From assembly GCA_964392415.1 (NCBI GenBank), contig CAYMPL010000001.1:1-64000 (forward strand): 64,000 nucleotides of DNA, in the 5' to 3' direction. The position numbers were made by a program, and so were the translations under genes. The stretch comes from CAYJMQ01 sp964392415 (GTDB lineage Bacteria > Bdellovibrionota > JACOXK01 > 2-02-FULL-40-11). This document shows, piece by piece, positions 15,147-23,661 of this stretch (positions are counted from its first letter, which is position 1; every line of letters starts with the position of its first letter). The notes under the pieces were generated by a model. The model had not been told where the DNA came from and did not search any database. It saw only the letters and a list, made by a program, of their open reading frames with translations.

Positions 15147-15782
15147 TGGATTTTTATCGCGCTGATTCCGCCGTTGTTGTTTGGGATCTTATATCTCTAT
15201 CGATCGACGTGGCGGCTGACGGTTTTGGATGAGAATTTAAAACCTATGAGACGGAATCGATTTAAAAATGTTCTCTACGCGCATTGGCATGAAGATATTC
15301 CTGTTTTAAGCCTTAAATACGGGAGTTATGCAAACGTCTGTACGATGGCAAGCCAAAGTCGGGATGGGGAGGTGATCGCCCGCGTCTTAAAGTGGTTTGG
15401 GTATGAAGTTTCCAGAGGTTCCTCTCATCGCGGGGGGGGGGCGGCCCTTCTTCAGATGCAGAAGGCGTATCAGCGCGGCAAAAACCTTGCGCTGGCTGTC
15501 GATGGGCCCCGGGGGCCGCGCCATGAAGTGAAAGCGGGTATTGTGGCTCTTGTTGAAAAAGGGGGGATGCCAGTTGTCATTGGGGTTGCCAATTCAAAAT
15601 ATAAATTTGTTTTCCGAAAAAGCTGGGATCGAATGTGGTTTCCATTCCCCTTTTCACCTGTGGTTGCGATTTTTTCGGATCCGATTCGGTTTGAAACCGA
15701 TCCTTCATTTGAAGAGCGGTGTTTGCGCATTGAGCGGCGCCTGCGCGATCTTAAAGAGAAGACTATAACTTACTATTCTTAA
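15117..15782 (+). CDS. DUF374 lysophospholipid acyltransferase-family protein
   Basis: 222 residues from a GTG start at 15117, preceded by AGGGG; an upstream ATG at 15042 is possible but lies deep inside the divergent regulator. One N-terminal membrane helix (IFIALIPPLLFGILYLY) is followed by an acyltransferase-like fold: VLYAHWHEDIPVL (an HxxxD-type site), ASQSRDGEVIARVLKWFG, SSHRGGGAAL and LAVDGPRGPRHEVKAGIV. This is the DUF374 family, probably acting on lipid A or phospholipid precursors at the inner membrane. NagZ follows after 44 bases. Confidence 0.85.
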   Translation: MKNKLQEIFHWIFIALIPPLLFGILYLYRSTWRLTVLDENLKPMRRNRFKNVLYAHWHEDIPVLSLKYGSYANVCTMASQSRDGEVIARVLKWFGYEVSRGSSHRGGGAALLQMQKAYQRGKNLALAVDGPRGPRHEVKAGIVALVEKGGMPVVIGVANSKYKFVFRKSWDRMWFPFPFSPVVAIFSDPIRFETDPSFEERCLRIERRLRDLKEKTITYYS

Positions 15783-15826
15783 ATAAGCCGATTAAAGATT
15801 TCCCACAAACTTTCGAAAAGAGAGAT

Positions 15827-17608
15827 GTGGGGAGAGTCACTCAAATCAAAGCGGCGATTCATTTAGCTATTTTTTCACTTCTGGGGGGATCCTTCGTCGC
15901 TTCGCTCCTCTGGATGACACCCTTGCTCCTCTGGATGACACCATTTGATGCGGCGGCTGACCCAAAATTTCCTTTTTTTCAACAGGCTTCTTTTTCACTC
16001 ACCAGAGTCGAGCGGGACAAAACTGAAAACAGACTTTCGCGTATGACGCCTGAAGAAAAAATCGGTCAGCTTCTTATGGTAGGGATCAGAGGGAAGCGAC
16101 TCACCCCTGGAACCGAGCGGCTTATTAAAAAATTAAAACTGGGGGGTGTTATTTTTTACGCTCATAATATTGATGATCCGGTTCAGCTTCGCCAGTTTAC
16201 TTCCGCGATTCAGCATGTGGCATCCTTGGATCACAGGATTCCACTTTTTATATCGGTCGACCAGGAAGGGGGATCGGTTGCGCGGATTCGGAAAGGGGTT
16301 TACTCTTTTCCTCCGCCAATGGCGATTGGAGCCACAGGTTCGCTCCAGCTTTCGTATATGGTCGGCAAAATGATGGCGCTCGACCTCTCTGCGATGGGGA
16401 TTAACATGAATTTGGCCCCTGTTCTCGACGTCAATACGGAACAAGAAAATCAGCTGATCGGAATCCGGTCATTCGGGGGGGATCCTGAACTCGTGGCTCA
16501 AATGGGAATGTGGTACATTGAAGGACTTCAATCGCGGGGAGTTGTTGCAACTGCGAAACACTTTCCGGGGCATGGAAATACCGCGGTCGATTCTCATTAT
16601 GCGATTCCCGCTATTCAGACCGGGCTTTCTGATCTTGAAAAATTTCACCTTCTCCCTTTTAAAAAAGCGATGGAAAATGGTCTCGATGCCCTTATGACAG
16701 CCCATCTTTCGGTGCCAGCGATCGACCCTTCAGGTTTGCCAGCAACATTTTCCTACAATCTTCTGACCGAAGTGGTTCGTAAAAAAATGAACTATCAGGG
16801 GCTCATCGTGACAGATGATCTCGAGATGAAGTCGATTCGTAACAGATATGGAGTGGGGGAAGCGGCGCTCAAAGCCATTTTGGCAGGATCAGATGTCGTG
16901 ATGGTTAGTTGGACGGATGAGAAAAAAACAGAGGTTTTTAACGCACTTCTAACTGCCTATCGGGAAGGGAAGCTGACAGAAGAGAGGCTGAACGAATCGG
17001 TTCGACGGATTCTTAAATTGAAATATCAGCGGGGTTTTTTTGATGCTGTTCGGGAGCCTGCATCCCTAAATCCAAAATGGCTGACCCATTCCGCGCACCA
17101 AAAGCTTCTTAGCCAAATTGCTGCGAAGGCGATAACGATGGTTTTCAACAAAGGGGTGCTCCCGTTAAAGGAAGAGGATCCTCGAAAGGTGCTTTTGGCG
17201 ACCCCATTCAATCTTTTTTACGAGGAGCTTAAATTTTATCATGAGGATCTGAGTTCTTTAAAAATTCCAAATCGTCCTACCATTTCAGAAATTGAGACAA
17301 TTGTTTCAAACATTACTGAACTGAAAAATGAAATCGATCTGCTCATGATAGGCCTGACACACAGGTCACAACTTCCACTGGTTCAAAGGCTTTCCCAAAA
17401 TATAAAAAAACCGATTGTAGTTATTTCTTTTGAGTCCCCCTACCTCATTCATGAGATAAAGAAAATTTCAGAGATTTCTGCCTTCCTCTGCAGCTATGGC
17501 ACCCAGCCGGAGCTTGTCCGCGCAACTGCTGAGTCCCTGGTCGGAATCATTCATCCCACAGGGAAAAGTCCCGTCTTGAGCATGGAAACGGCATCGATTA
17601 ACAAATAA
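15827..17608 (+). CDS. nagZ: Glycoside hydrolase family 3 beta-N-acetylhexosaminidase (NagZ-like)
   Basis: 593 residues, GTG start. The catalytic domain (about 60-400) has ISVDQEGGSVARI, NLAPVLDVN, the hallmark AKHFPGHGNTAVDSH with its catalytic His/Asp pair, and VTDDLEMKSI with the nucleophile Asp. A second C-terminal domain of about 190 residues makes it longer than E. coli NagZ and like the two-domain Bacillus type. The N-terminus is hydrophobic, so it is probably exported. Residues about 20-39 (SFVASLLWMTPLLLWMTP) are encoded by the dispersed repeat in antisense orientation, so the repeat supplies the signal-peptide core. It removes GlcNAc from muropeptides. Confidence 0.92.
   Translation: MGRVTQIKAAIHLAIFSLLGGSFVASLLWMTPLLLWMTPFDAAADPKFPFFQQASFSLTRVERDKTENRLSRMTPEEKIGQLLMVGIRGKRLTPGTERLIKKLKLGGVIFYAHNIDDPVQLRQFTSAIQHVASLDHRIPLFISVDQEGGSVARIRKGVYSFPPPMAIGATGSLQLSYMVGKMMALDLSAMGINMNLAPVLDVNTEQENQLIGIRSFGGDPELVAQMGMWYIEGLQSRGVVATAKHFPGHGNTAVDSHYAIPAIQTGLSDLEKFHLLPFKKAMENGLDALMTAHLSVPAIDPSGLPATFSYNLLTEVVRKKMNYQGLIVTDDLEMKSIRNRYGVGEAALKAILAGSDVVMVSWTDEKKTEVFNALLTAYREGKLTEERLNESVRRILKLKYQRGFFDAVREPASLNPKWLTHSAHQKLLSQIAAKAITMVFNKGVLPLKEEDPRKVLLATPFNLFYEELKFYHEDLSSLKIPNRPTISEIETIVSNITELKNEIDLLMIGLTHRSQLPLVQRLSQNIKKPIVVISFESPYLIHEIKKISEISAFLCSYGTQPELVRATAESLVGIIHPTGKSPVLSMETASINK
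15887..15942. repeat. Dispersed repeat inside the nagZ signal peptide (copy 3)
   Basis: Reverse orientation: GGATCCTTCG...CCTCTGGATGAC, followed by a second partial copy CTCCTCTGGATGAC. The two copies encode a duplicated LLWMTP in the protein. Confidence 0.78.
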
Positions 17609-17710
17609 ACAATTTTATCAGGTCAATGTTTAATATAAGTATTTGAAATTACTTATTTTTTATATAAATGCCTGTTGGCAGTTAATTTGCATGGATCTGC
17701 CAAAAGTCTT

Positions 17711-18400
17711 ATGAAAAAAAGGGGCATCATTATAATAGCCATCATTTCTCTGTTCGTTTCTATCTCCAAGGCGGCTCCTCAAGAGACTCAGGAAGAATTA
17801 ACACAGGCCCATCTCGGTGAAACCGCCTTTTTACTGCGGAAAAAAGAACTTCTTTTAGGGCTTAGGCAAACAGCGTACGGAATTTTTGACTGGTTTTCAC
17901 TGGAGACGATTCCGCTTTATGATCTATTTGGATCGTGGAATATTTTTGGAAAATTAAAATTAGTTGCGATCGACCCTGTCAGTTTAGCGGCCCGTGCCGG
18001 TATTTTTTATCTGACGCTGGAAGAGCTTCCTGAAGCTCAGCCATCTTCAATGTACCGCGTCTATTTTGGCGGCACTTTATCAGCAAAAGTGGATGATTTC
18101 ATCCATTATCATTTGAATATCAATAACACGAGCTTACATGGCAATATCATTTTTGGAAATGACATGATACACATTAAAAAACTTCTTAATATTGAAAACG
18201 ACCTTGAATATAAATTTAATGACCGGCGTTCCGTAGTGGGCGCCGCTGGTTATAATGTTTCAACCAAAAAGGTTTCATTAGGGGGGAGTCATGTGTGGAG
18301 ATGGTCAACTTTTCATCTAAAGCTTGGACTCACCTTTAGAACAGGGATTTCCCGGGGGCTTACAATGCTCCCCTTCTTCGATCTTGGTATTCGGTTTTAA
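17711..18400 (+). CDS. Exported beta-strand-rich protein, possibly an outer-membrane barrel
   Basis: 229 residues from the ATG at 17711, which gives a clean signal peptide (MKKRGIIIIAIISLFVSISKA). A TTG at 17675 would add 12 residues and hide the signal. The body has alternating strands (FHLKLGLTFRTGISRG, VSLGGSHVWRW) and ends DLGIRF with terminal Phe, as in outer-membrane proteins. No family recognised. The next gene starts two bases after its stop, so the two may be read together although their roles differ. Confidence 0.7.
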   Translation: MKKRGIIIIAIISLFVSISKAAPQETQEELTQAHLGETAFLLRKKELLLGLRQTAYGIFDWFSLETIPLYDLFGSWNIFGKLKLVAIDPVSLAARAGIFYLTLEELPEAQPSSMYRVYFGGTLSAKVDDFIHYHLNINNTSLHGNIIFGNDMIHIKKLLNIENDLEYKFNDRRSVVGAAGYNVSTKKVSLGGSHVWRWSTFHLKLGLTFRTGISRGLTMLPFFDLGIRF

Positions 18401-18401
18401 T

Positions 18402-19328
18402 GTGAAACCCTGCAGCTTCACAGGCGTAGGCTCTCTCCCCCATCGTTCTCCAAAAAGCGCCGTTTCCCACGTTTTTAAGCATTATGAAATCCCATTCCTC
18501 CCACAGCTGCCAAATGGGGGAATGGAGAAAGGGATGAGATATGCCGATTTTTCATGCCATGGAAAAAAGACTAATCTGGATCTTCAAAGAAAGGTGGATG
18601 ATTTTTTTTCTTACGCATCCTTGGATGATTTTCTAAATGAATATGATCGACAAAAGGTATTGAAAATTCAGATGATAGGCCCTTATACGGTGGGAAGGTT
18701 ACTTCTTTGTAGAGACAGATTGACCGTCATTGACCACAAGGACATCCATCCACATTTTCTTCAAATTTATATTAAAAAAGCGGTGGAATTTCTGAGCTTG
18801 TTCGAAGCTAAGAATAAAATGTGGATTATTTTTGATGAACCGTTTTTGAATGAGCTTTCGGCGGGGGAGATTTTTTCTGGTTTGGATCGCATCATTCTCA
18901 AAATTGAGAAAAAAGTCGATGGTTCAAAATTTCTTTTTGGTCTTCATTCCTGCAATCGATGGACTCCGTCGCTTTTTTCTCAATTTTACGACACAAGGCT
19001 GCGGCTGATGAGCTTCGATGTGGAACTCGGCGGGAATGCGATTTTTGAGAATCGCCAAAAACTTTTCGAATATCTTAAAAAAGGATTTTTGCTGTGGGGG
19101 ATTGTTCCGACGCAGAAGATTTACCGGACAATGAAAGGTGATTATTTTTTGCGCTATTTGCAAACGAAAAATTTGCAAAAGAAAGAGGTTCTGAATATAC
19201 TGAGTCGTTCTCATTTTACGCCCGCCTGTGGAACAGCCACGCTGCGGCTTAAAGATGAACAAACGATAGCTCGACGGCTACGGGAAATTTCGGTTGAAAC
19301 GAGACGCTATTACGAAAGGGGATCTTAA
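18402..19328 (+). CDS. MetE-like core methionine synthase paralogue (UROD/MetE fold), member 1 of three
   Basis: 308 residues from the GTG at 18402; the frame is open further upstream, but that part overlaps the preceding gene. The start gives FTGVGSLPHRSP, the normal first strand and loop of short MetE-family proteins. Zinc-site residues are present: HSC (His-x-Cys) in FGLHSCNRWTP, Glu in SFDVELGG and Cys in TPACGTATL. It lacks the N-terminal half of classical MetE. It is the first of three consecutive MetE-family genes. Probable role: methyl transfer to homocysteine or another thiol; the methyl donor is unknown. Confidence 0.72.
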   Translation: MKPCSFTGVGSLPHRSPKSAVSHVFKHYEIPFLPQLPNGGMEKGMRYADFSCHGKKTNLDLQRKVDDFFSYASLDDFLNEYDRQKVLKIQMIGPYTVGRLLLCRDRLTVIDHKDIHPHFLQIYIKKAVEFLSLFEAKNKMWIIFDEPFLNELSAGEIFSGLDRIILKIEKKVDGSKFLFGLHSCNRWTPSLFSQFYDTRLRLMSFDVELGGNAIFENRQKLFEYLKKGFLLWGIVPTQKIYRTMKGDYFLRYLQTKNLQKKEVLNILSRSHFTPACGTATLRLKDEQTIARRLREISVETRRYYERGS

Positions 19329-19330
19329 AA

Positions 19331-20335
19331 ATGGATGTCGTTATTTCAAATCATAGTCATTATCCGCGAGTTGGGGATCTGAAAGATCAACTCAAATTAA
19401 GGAAGGCATATCATCAATACGATCATAAAAAGATCGATCTCGAAAAATTAAAAAAGGTCGAAGAAGAGACGATTCGGGATATCATTAAAGAGCAGCAAAC
19501 CGCAAAGCTCGATATTGTGACCGATGGTCTTATCAGATGGAATGACCCTGTTTCTTATTTCATGAAGCGCCTTGAGGGGGTTGAAATTGGGGGGCTTCTC
19601 AGATTCTTTGATACCAATTTTTATTTTAGACAGCCGCAAATTATGGGAAAGCTCTCTCTTAAAGAGCCTTGTTTTAAAAAAGATCTTCTCTTTTTGAGAG
19701 CTGGGACAGATGCCGATATAAAGCTTGTGCTGACAGGGCCCTATACGCTGGCGCTCCTCTCAAACATAGCCACGCCGCATTATCAATCGGTTGAGGAAGT
19801 TTCCGAAGCGCTGACAGAGCTGCTCGTCGAAGAGTTCAAATCGATTAAAGAGATGGGGATCCCCTATATTCAAATTGAGGAGCCCGGCTATCTTTTAACT
19901 CCGCCAGACTGGAAGTGGGCATCCTCGTTGATTAAGAAGTTGGCGGCCCATCAGGGGAATTCAAAGCTGATCCTTGCCACTTATTTTGGTGACGCCGCTC
20001 CTTATTATTCAAAGCTTGAGAATCTTCCCGTCGATATTTTGGGATTCGATACAACCTATTCGCCGGGACTTCTAGAAAGTCTTCGAAAGGAAGGGAGCCG
20101 AAAGGAAATTCAACTTGGGCTTCTGGATGGCCGGAATACGAAACTTGAAAGTCCGGATGAAGTTGTCGGAGTCCTTCATTCTCTTGAAAAAACTTGGAGG
20201 CGGCTGATTCTTACCACCTCTTGCGGGCTTGAGTATCTTTCGAGAGACAGGGCTTTTGACAAGCTCAATCTCTTACAGGAAATTAAATATGCGTACCAGG
20301 GTAAAAACCAAACATCTAAAATCAAAAAGGGATAG
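19331..20335 (+). CDS. MetE N-terminal-half-like protein, member 2 of three
   Basis: 334 residues. YPRVGDLKDQLKLRKAYHQY and IVTDGLIRWNDPVSYFMKRLEG, then LTGPYT and the piece LGLLDGRNTKLE, fit the MetE-family barrel. The region of the zinc site reads LATYFGDAAPYY, without His-x-Cys, as in the N-terminal half of MetE; only the late Cys (TTSCGLEYLS) remains. It is therefore likely non-catalytic for zinc-thiolate chemistry and may bind folate or act as a partner. It starts two bases after the previous gene and is followed four bases later by the third MetE-like gene. Confidence 0.75.
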   Translation: MDVVISNHSHYPRVGDLKDQLKLRKAYHQYDHKKIDLEKLKKVEEETIRDIIKEQQTAKLDIVTDGLIRWNDPVSYFMKRLEGVEIGGLLRFFDTNFYFRQPQIMGKLSLKEPCFKKDLLFLRAGTDADIKLVLTGPYTLALLSNIATPHYQSVEEVSEALTELLVEEFKSIKEMGIPYIQIEEPGYLLTPPDWKWASSLIKKLAAHQGNSKLILATYFGDAAPYYSKLENLPVDILGFDTTYSPGLLESLRKEGSRKEIQLGLLDGRNTKLESPDEVVGVLHSLEKTWRRLILTTSCGLEYLSRDRAFDKLNLLQEIKYAYQGKNQTSKIKKG

Positions 20336-20339
20336 AGGT

Positions 20340-21347
20340 ATGAGAACAGAAGAAAACAAATTAAAAAATTTAGGGATTCAATTACCCATTTTTCCATTGA
20401 CTTCGGTCGGGAGTTTCCCAAAATTCGACTATATCAAGAAAGGACGGAGCTGCTTTGAAAAAGGGGAGATTGGCGCAAATGATCTCCTGACTCTTGAAAA
20501 AAAGGCGACAGAGGAGTGGATTCAATTTCAGGAAGAAATTGGAATCGATATTCTGGTCGATGGTGAAATGTATCGGGGGGATATGGTTGCCTATTTTGCT
20601 GAAAAACTCCCAGGCTTTAAAGAAGGGGGTTTTGTTCGATCGTATGGAAATCGATTTTACAAAAAGCCGGTCATTTCAGAGGCTGTCGGATGGGAGAAGC
20701 CGCTCACAGTAGATTGGTGGAAATTTGCGCAATCTTTGACTCGCAAACCGGTAAAGGGGATGCTCACCGGTCCCTATACCATTATGGATTGGTCCTTTAA
20801 TGAACATTATAAGGACCGTGAAGCAGCAGCGCTTGCATTGGCTAAGGTGATCCGAAAGGAAGTGGAGGCATTGATTGATGCCGGGGCAAAGATTATTCAG
20901 GTCGATGAGCCTGCCTGTTCTGTGCGCCCCAAAGAACTTCCGTTGGTCGTGAGGACGATGGATATTGTGACAAGAGATCTCCCGGCCTATTTTGTAACAC
21001 ACATCTGTTATGGCGATTTTGAGAAAATATATCCGGAGATGAATGAAATTCCAGTCGACAACTATGATCTTGAAATGTCGAACAGTGAAAACGATCTGCT
21101 TAATTGTTTCAGAAAGGTTCATATGCCAAAGGATCTCTCGGCAGGGATTGTAGATGTTCACACGCATCAAATTGAAGAGCATGCTCTTTTAATGAAGCGT
21201 TTGCGTGATATCTTGGAAGTGGTTTCCCCCTCTCAGCTCTGGGTCGATCCCGATTGTGGGCTTAAGACGCGGACGGTCGACGAGGCGAAAGAGAAATTGA
21301 AAGCAGTGGTAAAAGCAGTGAAGGCGTTGAGGGCCCAGTCATCCTGA
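20340..21347 (+). CDS. MetE C-terminal-half-like methionine synthase, member 3 of three
   Basis: 335 residues from the ATG at 20340 (AGAGG just before); the open frame upstream lies in the previous gene. PLTSVGSFPK opens the catalytic barrel. The full zinc set is visible: THICYGDF (His, Cys), LEMSNSEND (Glu) and WVDPDCGLKTR (Cys), matching the MetE C-terminal domain that binds homocysteine thiolate. VDEPA carries the substrate Asp/Glu. Together with the preceding gene it could make up a split MetE. The C-terminal residues and the stop codon come from a copy of the dispersed repeat. Confidence 0.82.
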   Translation: MRTEENKLKNLGIQLPIFPLTSVGSFPKFDYIKKGRSCFEKGEIGANDLLTLEKKATEEWIQFQEEIGIDILVDGEMYRGDMVAYFAEKLPGFKEGGFVRSYGNRFYKKPVISEAVGWEKPLTVDWWKFAQSLTRKPVKGMLTGPYTIMDWSFNEHYKDREAAALALAKVIRKEVEALIDAGAKIIQVDEPACSVRPKELPLVVRTMDIVTRDLPAYFVTHICYGDFEKIYPEMNEIPVDNYDLEMSNSENDLLNCFRKVHMPKDLSAGIVDVHTHQIEEHALLMKRLRDILEVVSPSQLWVDPDCGLKTRTVDEAKEKLKAVVKAVKALRAQSS

Positions 21348-21370
21348 GGGCGAAGCCCGAAGGATCCCAT
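21338..21370. repeat. Dispersed repeat supplying the stop codon of the third MetE-like gene (copy 4)
   Basis: GTCATCCTGAGGGCGAAGCC...GAAGGATCCCAT. The TGA inside the repeat head ends the upstream reading frame. Confidence 0.82.
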
Positions 21371-21376
21371 CATACA

Positions 21377-21405
21377 TTGACTTTTCCCATCAGATTTCCT
21401 ATTCT
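21377..21405 (+). promoter_or_regulatory. Sigma-70-type promoter for ctpA
   Basis: TTGACT (21377-21382), 17-base spacer, TATTCT (21400-21405). The likely ctpA ATG at 21417 is only 11 bases after the -10 box, so the message would have almost no leader. Confidence 0.6.
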
Positions 21406-21416
21406 TGAGTAAAGTT

Positions 21417-22805
21417 ATGTCCCCCTCTCTCAAGCGGCGTAGAGTCTACCTTATATTGTTCGCTGTCATTTTTATCTCCGTTGGATTCATATTGGGAAAT
21501 TTGTTTGTTGGCAGGGTTTCAGCATCTAAAACGGGGACTCAGTATGAAAAGATCGGGATTCTTCTCAAAGTCTTAAATTATGTTGAAAATAATTATGTCG
21601 AAGAGGTAAAAATTCAGGATCTTACCTACGGCGCTATCAACGGCATGCTTGCAACGCTCGATCCCCATACAAACTTTTTAACGCCTGAGTTGTTCAAGGA
21701 GATGAAAATTGATACGACAGGGCAGTTTGGCGGGATTGGAATTGAAATTACGGTCAAAGACGATATTCTGACCATCATCGCGCCGATCGAAGATACGCCG
21801 GCCTTTCAGGCAGGGCTCAAACCCAACGATAAAATTGTTAAAATTGAGGAAGATTTTACGGATAAAATGACGCTCATTGAGGCGGTCAGCAAAATGCGCG
21901 GAAAAAAAGGGGTGCCGGTCAACATCTATATCATGAGGGAGGGATTTAAGGAGCCTCAGAAATTCACCATTGTTCGCGATATTATCAAAGTCCGGTCTAT
22001 CAAGTCACAGCTTCTCGATTCAGACTATGGGTATATTAAGATCGTCAATTTTCAGGAGCGGACAGCGGATGATCTGAGGGGCGCCTTTAACAGACTGGAC
22101 GCGGACGCGAGAAAAAAGCAGGTGAAAGGAAAAAAAGAGGGGCTTAAAGGGCTTATTCTTGATTTAAGAAACAATCCGGGGGGGCTTTTGGATCAGGCGG
22201 TTCGTGTGTCGGATCTTTTTTTGGAAAAAGGGGTGATTGTATCTACGGCCGGACGTCACAAAGAGAATAAAGACATTCAATATGCCCATCAGGCGGGGAC
22301 GTTGAAAAATATGCCGATGATCGCTTTGGTGAATGGGAGTTCTGCCTCTGCGTCGGAAATTGTTGCGGGGGCGCTTCAGGATCATAGACGGGCTGTTGTG
22401 GTCGGGACAAAATCATTTGGGAAGGGATCGGTCCAGCAGGTCATTGAGTTGAATGATCAATCGGGTTTGAAATTAACCGTTGCCAAGTATTACACGCCGC
22501 AGGGTCGTTCGATTCAGGGATCTGGCATTGAACCGGATGTGGTCGTTGAGCAGATTGAGCCAGATGTTCTCAAGGCTGAGGAGAAAAAAAGAACCGATAA
22601 AAAACCATTCTGGCGGGAACAGGATTTGCCGAGGCATTTAAAAGAAGAAAAAGAAAAAGATGAAAAAGGCATTGAAGAATTTAAAGAGGCGCTAAAAGAT
22701 GAAGGTTTGAGATACGATTACCAGCTTCAGCAGGCCTATGGATATTTAAAATCGTACACCATTCTTGAGAATATCTACTCCGGGAAGAAAAAAGGGGCGC
22801 TTTGA
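21417..22805 (+). CDS. ctpA: C-terminal processing peptidase (S41 family), CtpA/Prc-like
   Basis: 462 residues from the ATG at 21417 (a TTG at 21405 lies inside the -10 box). An N-terminal membrane anchor or signal (about 9-32) is followed by the CTP N-domain, a PDZ domain (about 90-170) and the S41 protease core. The catalytic Ser is in NGSSASASEIVAGAL and the Lys in VGTKSFGKGSVQ. It trims C-termini of periplasmic proteins. The final 70 residues are Lys/Glu-rich. It has its own promoter and is followed by a repeat copy. Confidence 0.94.
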   Translation: MSPSLKRRRVYLILFAVIFISVGFILGNLFVGRVSASKTGTQYEKIGILLKVLNYVENNYVEEVKIQDLTYGAINGMLATLDPHTNFLTPELFKEMKIDTTGQFGGIGIEITVKDDILTIIAPIEDTPAFQAGLKPNDKIVKIEEDFTDKMTLIEAVSKMRGKKGVPVNIYIMREGFKEPQKFTIVRDIIKVRSIKSQLLDSDYGYIKIVNFQERTADDLRGAFNRLDADARKKQVKGKKEGLKGLILDLRNNPGGLLDQAVRVSDLFLEKGVIVSTAGRHKENKDIQYAHQAGTLKNMPMIALVNGSSASASEIVAGALQDHRRAVVVGTKSFGKGSVQQVIELNDQSGLKLTVAKYYTPQGRSIQGSGIEPDVVVEQIEPDVLKAEEKKRTDKKPFWREQDLPRHLKEEKEKDEKGIEEFKEALKDEGLRYDYQLQQAYGYLKSYTILENIYSGKKKGAL

Positions 22806-22806
22806 T

Positions 22807-22890
22807 GTCATCCTGAGGGCGAATGCCCGAAGGATCTCATTCGTAAGTGACGAGATTCTTCGCTCAGAATGACCGCTGCTCAGAATGACA
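22807..22890. repeat. Dispersed repeat filling the ctpA / CysZ-like gap (copy 5)
   Basis: GTCATCCTGAGG...GAAGGATCTC, then the inverted form GAGATTCTTCGCTCAGAATGAC and a further CTCAGAATGAC. It occupies almost all of the 87-base gap between two convergent genes, making a long imperfect palindrome. Confidence 0.85.
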
Positions 22891-22892
22891 AT

Positions 22893-23633
22893 TCATTCTT
22901 TTTTCAGGAAATGTTGATAGTACAGCAACGATGCCCCGACGACACCGCCGGGCAAAACAGAGAGATTGAGAATCGGTATTGCGAGCATGAGAGAGATCCC
23001 TGCTCCAAATCCCAGGCACGCGAATGGATGAGAGAGCATCACCTTCTTGAGTTCTTCAAAGCGGAGGTGTTCGACACCAAACGGGAAGTCTAGAAACTGG
23101 AATGAGAGTAAAAAAAGTGTGAGACATCCGCTAATAACAACTCCAATGACTGGAATAAGAAGAAAGAGAAGCGCAATCGCTTCAAGAAAAAGGATCAAGG
23201 CTATTTTTTTGAGCTGTGTTGAAAGAATTCTTTTGGCTTCGGAAACAACCTGACTGAATGAAAAGGGTTCTCTTTCAGACGCTCCGTAAAGGAGCTTTTT
23301 TGTTTTTTCTGCCATCCATTCATGAAAGGGGGCGGCAAGGAGGTTTCCCACGAGACAGACAAAAAAGGTGGTAAGAATGAGCATAACAATCAGGAACAAA
23401 GTTGCAAAAAGATAGTAGGGGATCAGCCAATACCAGGCATCCGGTTTAATAATCATAAGCGCCAAAAGATCATCAAAAGTGTAATAGAGCGTTGTCAGCG
23501 CTGAGATGAAAAGAACGATATTGATCATCCAGGGGACCAAAGCGAGGCGAAGAAGAGAGGCATGCATAAAAAGAAAGCGCAGACCGTAAAAGGGATACGA
23601 AAAGCCGGCTTGGAAATCACGAATCATTTTCAC
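22893..23633 (-). CDS. CysZ/EI24-family membrane protein
   Basis: 246 residues with about four to five membrane segments. The opening MIRDFQAGFSYPFYGLRFLFMHASLLRLALVP and the late FPFGVEHLRFEELKKVMLSHPFACLGFG stretch are typical of the EI24 domain (CysZ, DUF540). CysZ imports sulfate in some bacteria. A sulfate-activation operon lies 19 kb away in this window, so a sulfate role is possible but not shown; EI24 proteins also have other roles. Confidence 0.8.
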   Translation of the reverse strand: MKMIRDFQAGFSYPFYGLRFLFMHASLLRLALVPWMINIVLFISALTTLYYTFDDLLALMIIKPDAWYWLIPYYLFATLFLIVMLILTTFFVCLVGNLLAAPFHEWMAEKTKKLLYGASEREPFSFSQVVSEAKRILSTQLKKIALILFLEAIALLFLLIPVIGVVISGCLTLFLLSFQFLDFPFGVEHLRFEELKKVMLSHPFACLGFGAGISLMLAIPILNLSVLPGGVVGASLLYYQHFLKKE

Positions 23634-23661
23634 AAGTGACTACCAAAATGGAGAGTTGCGT

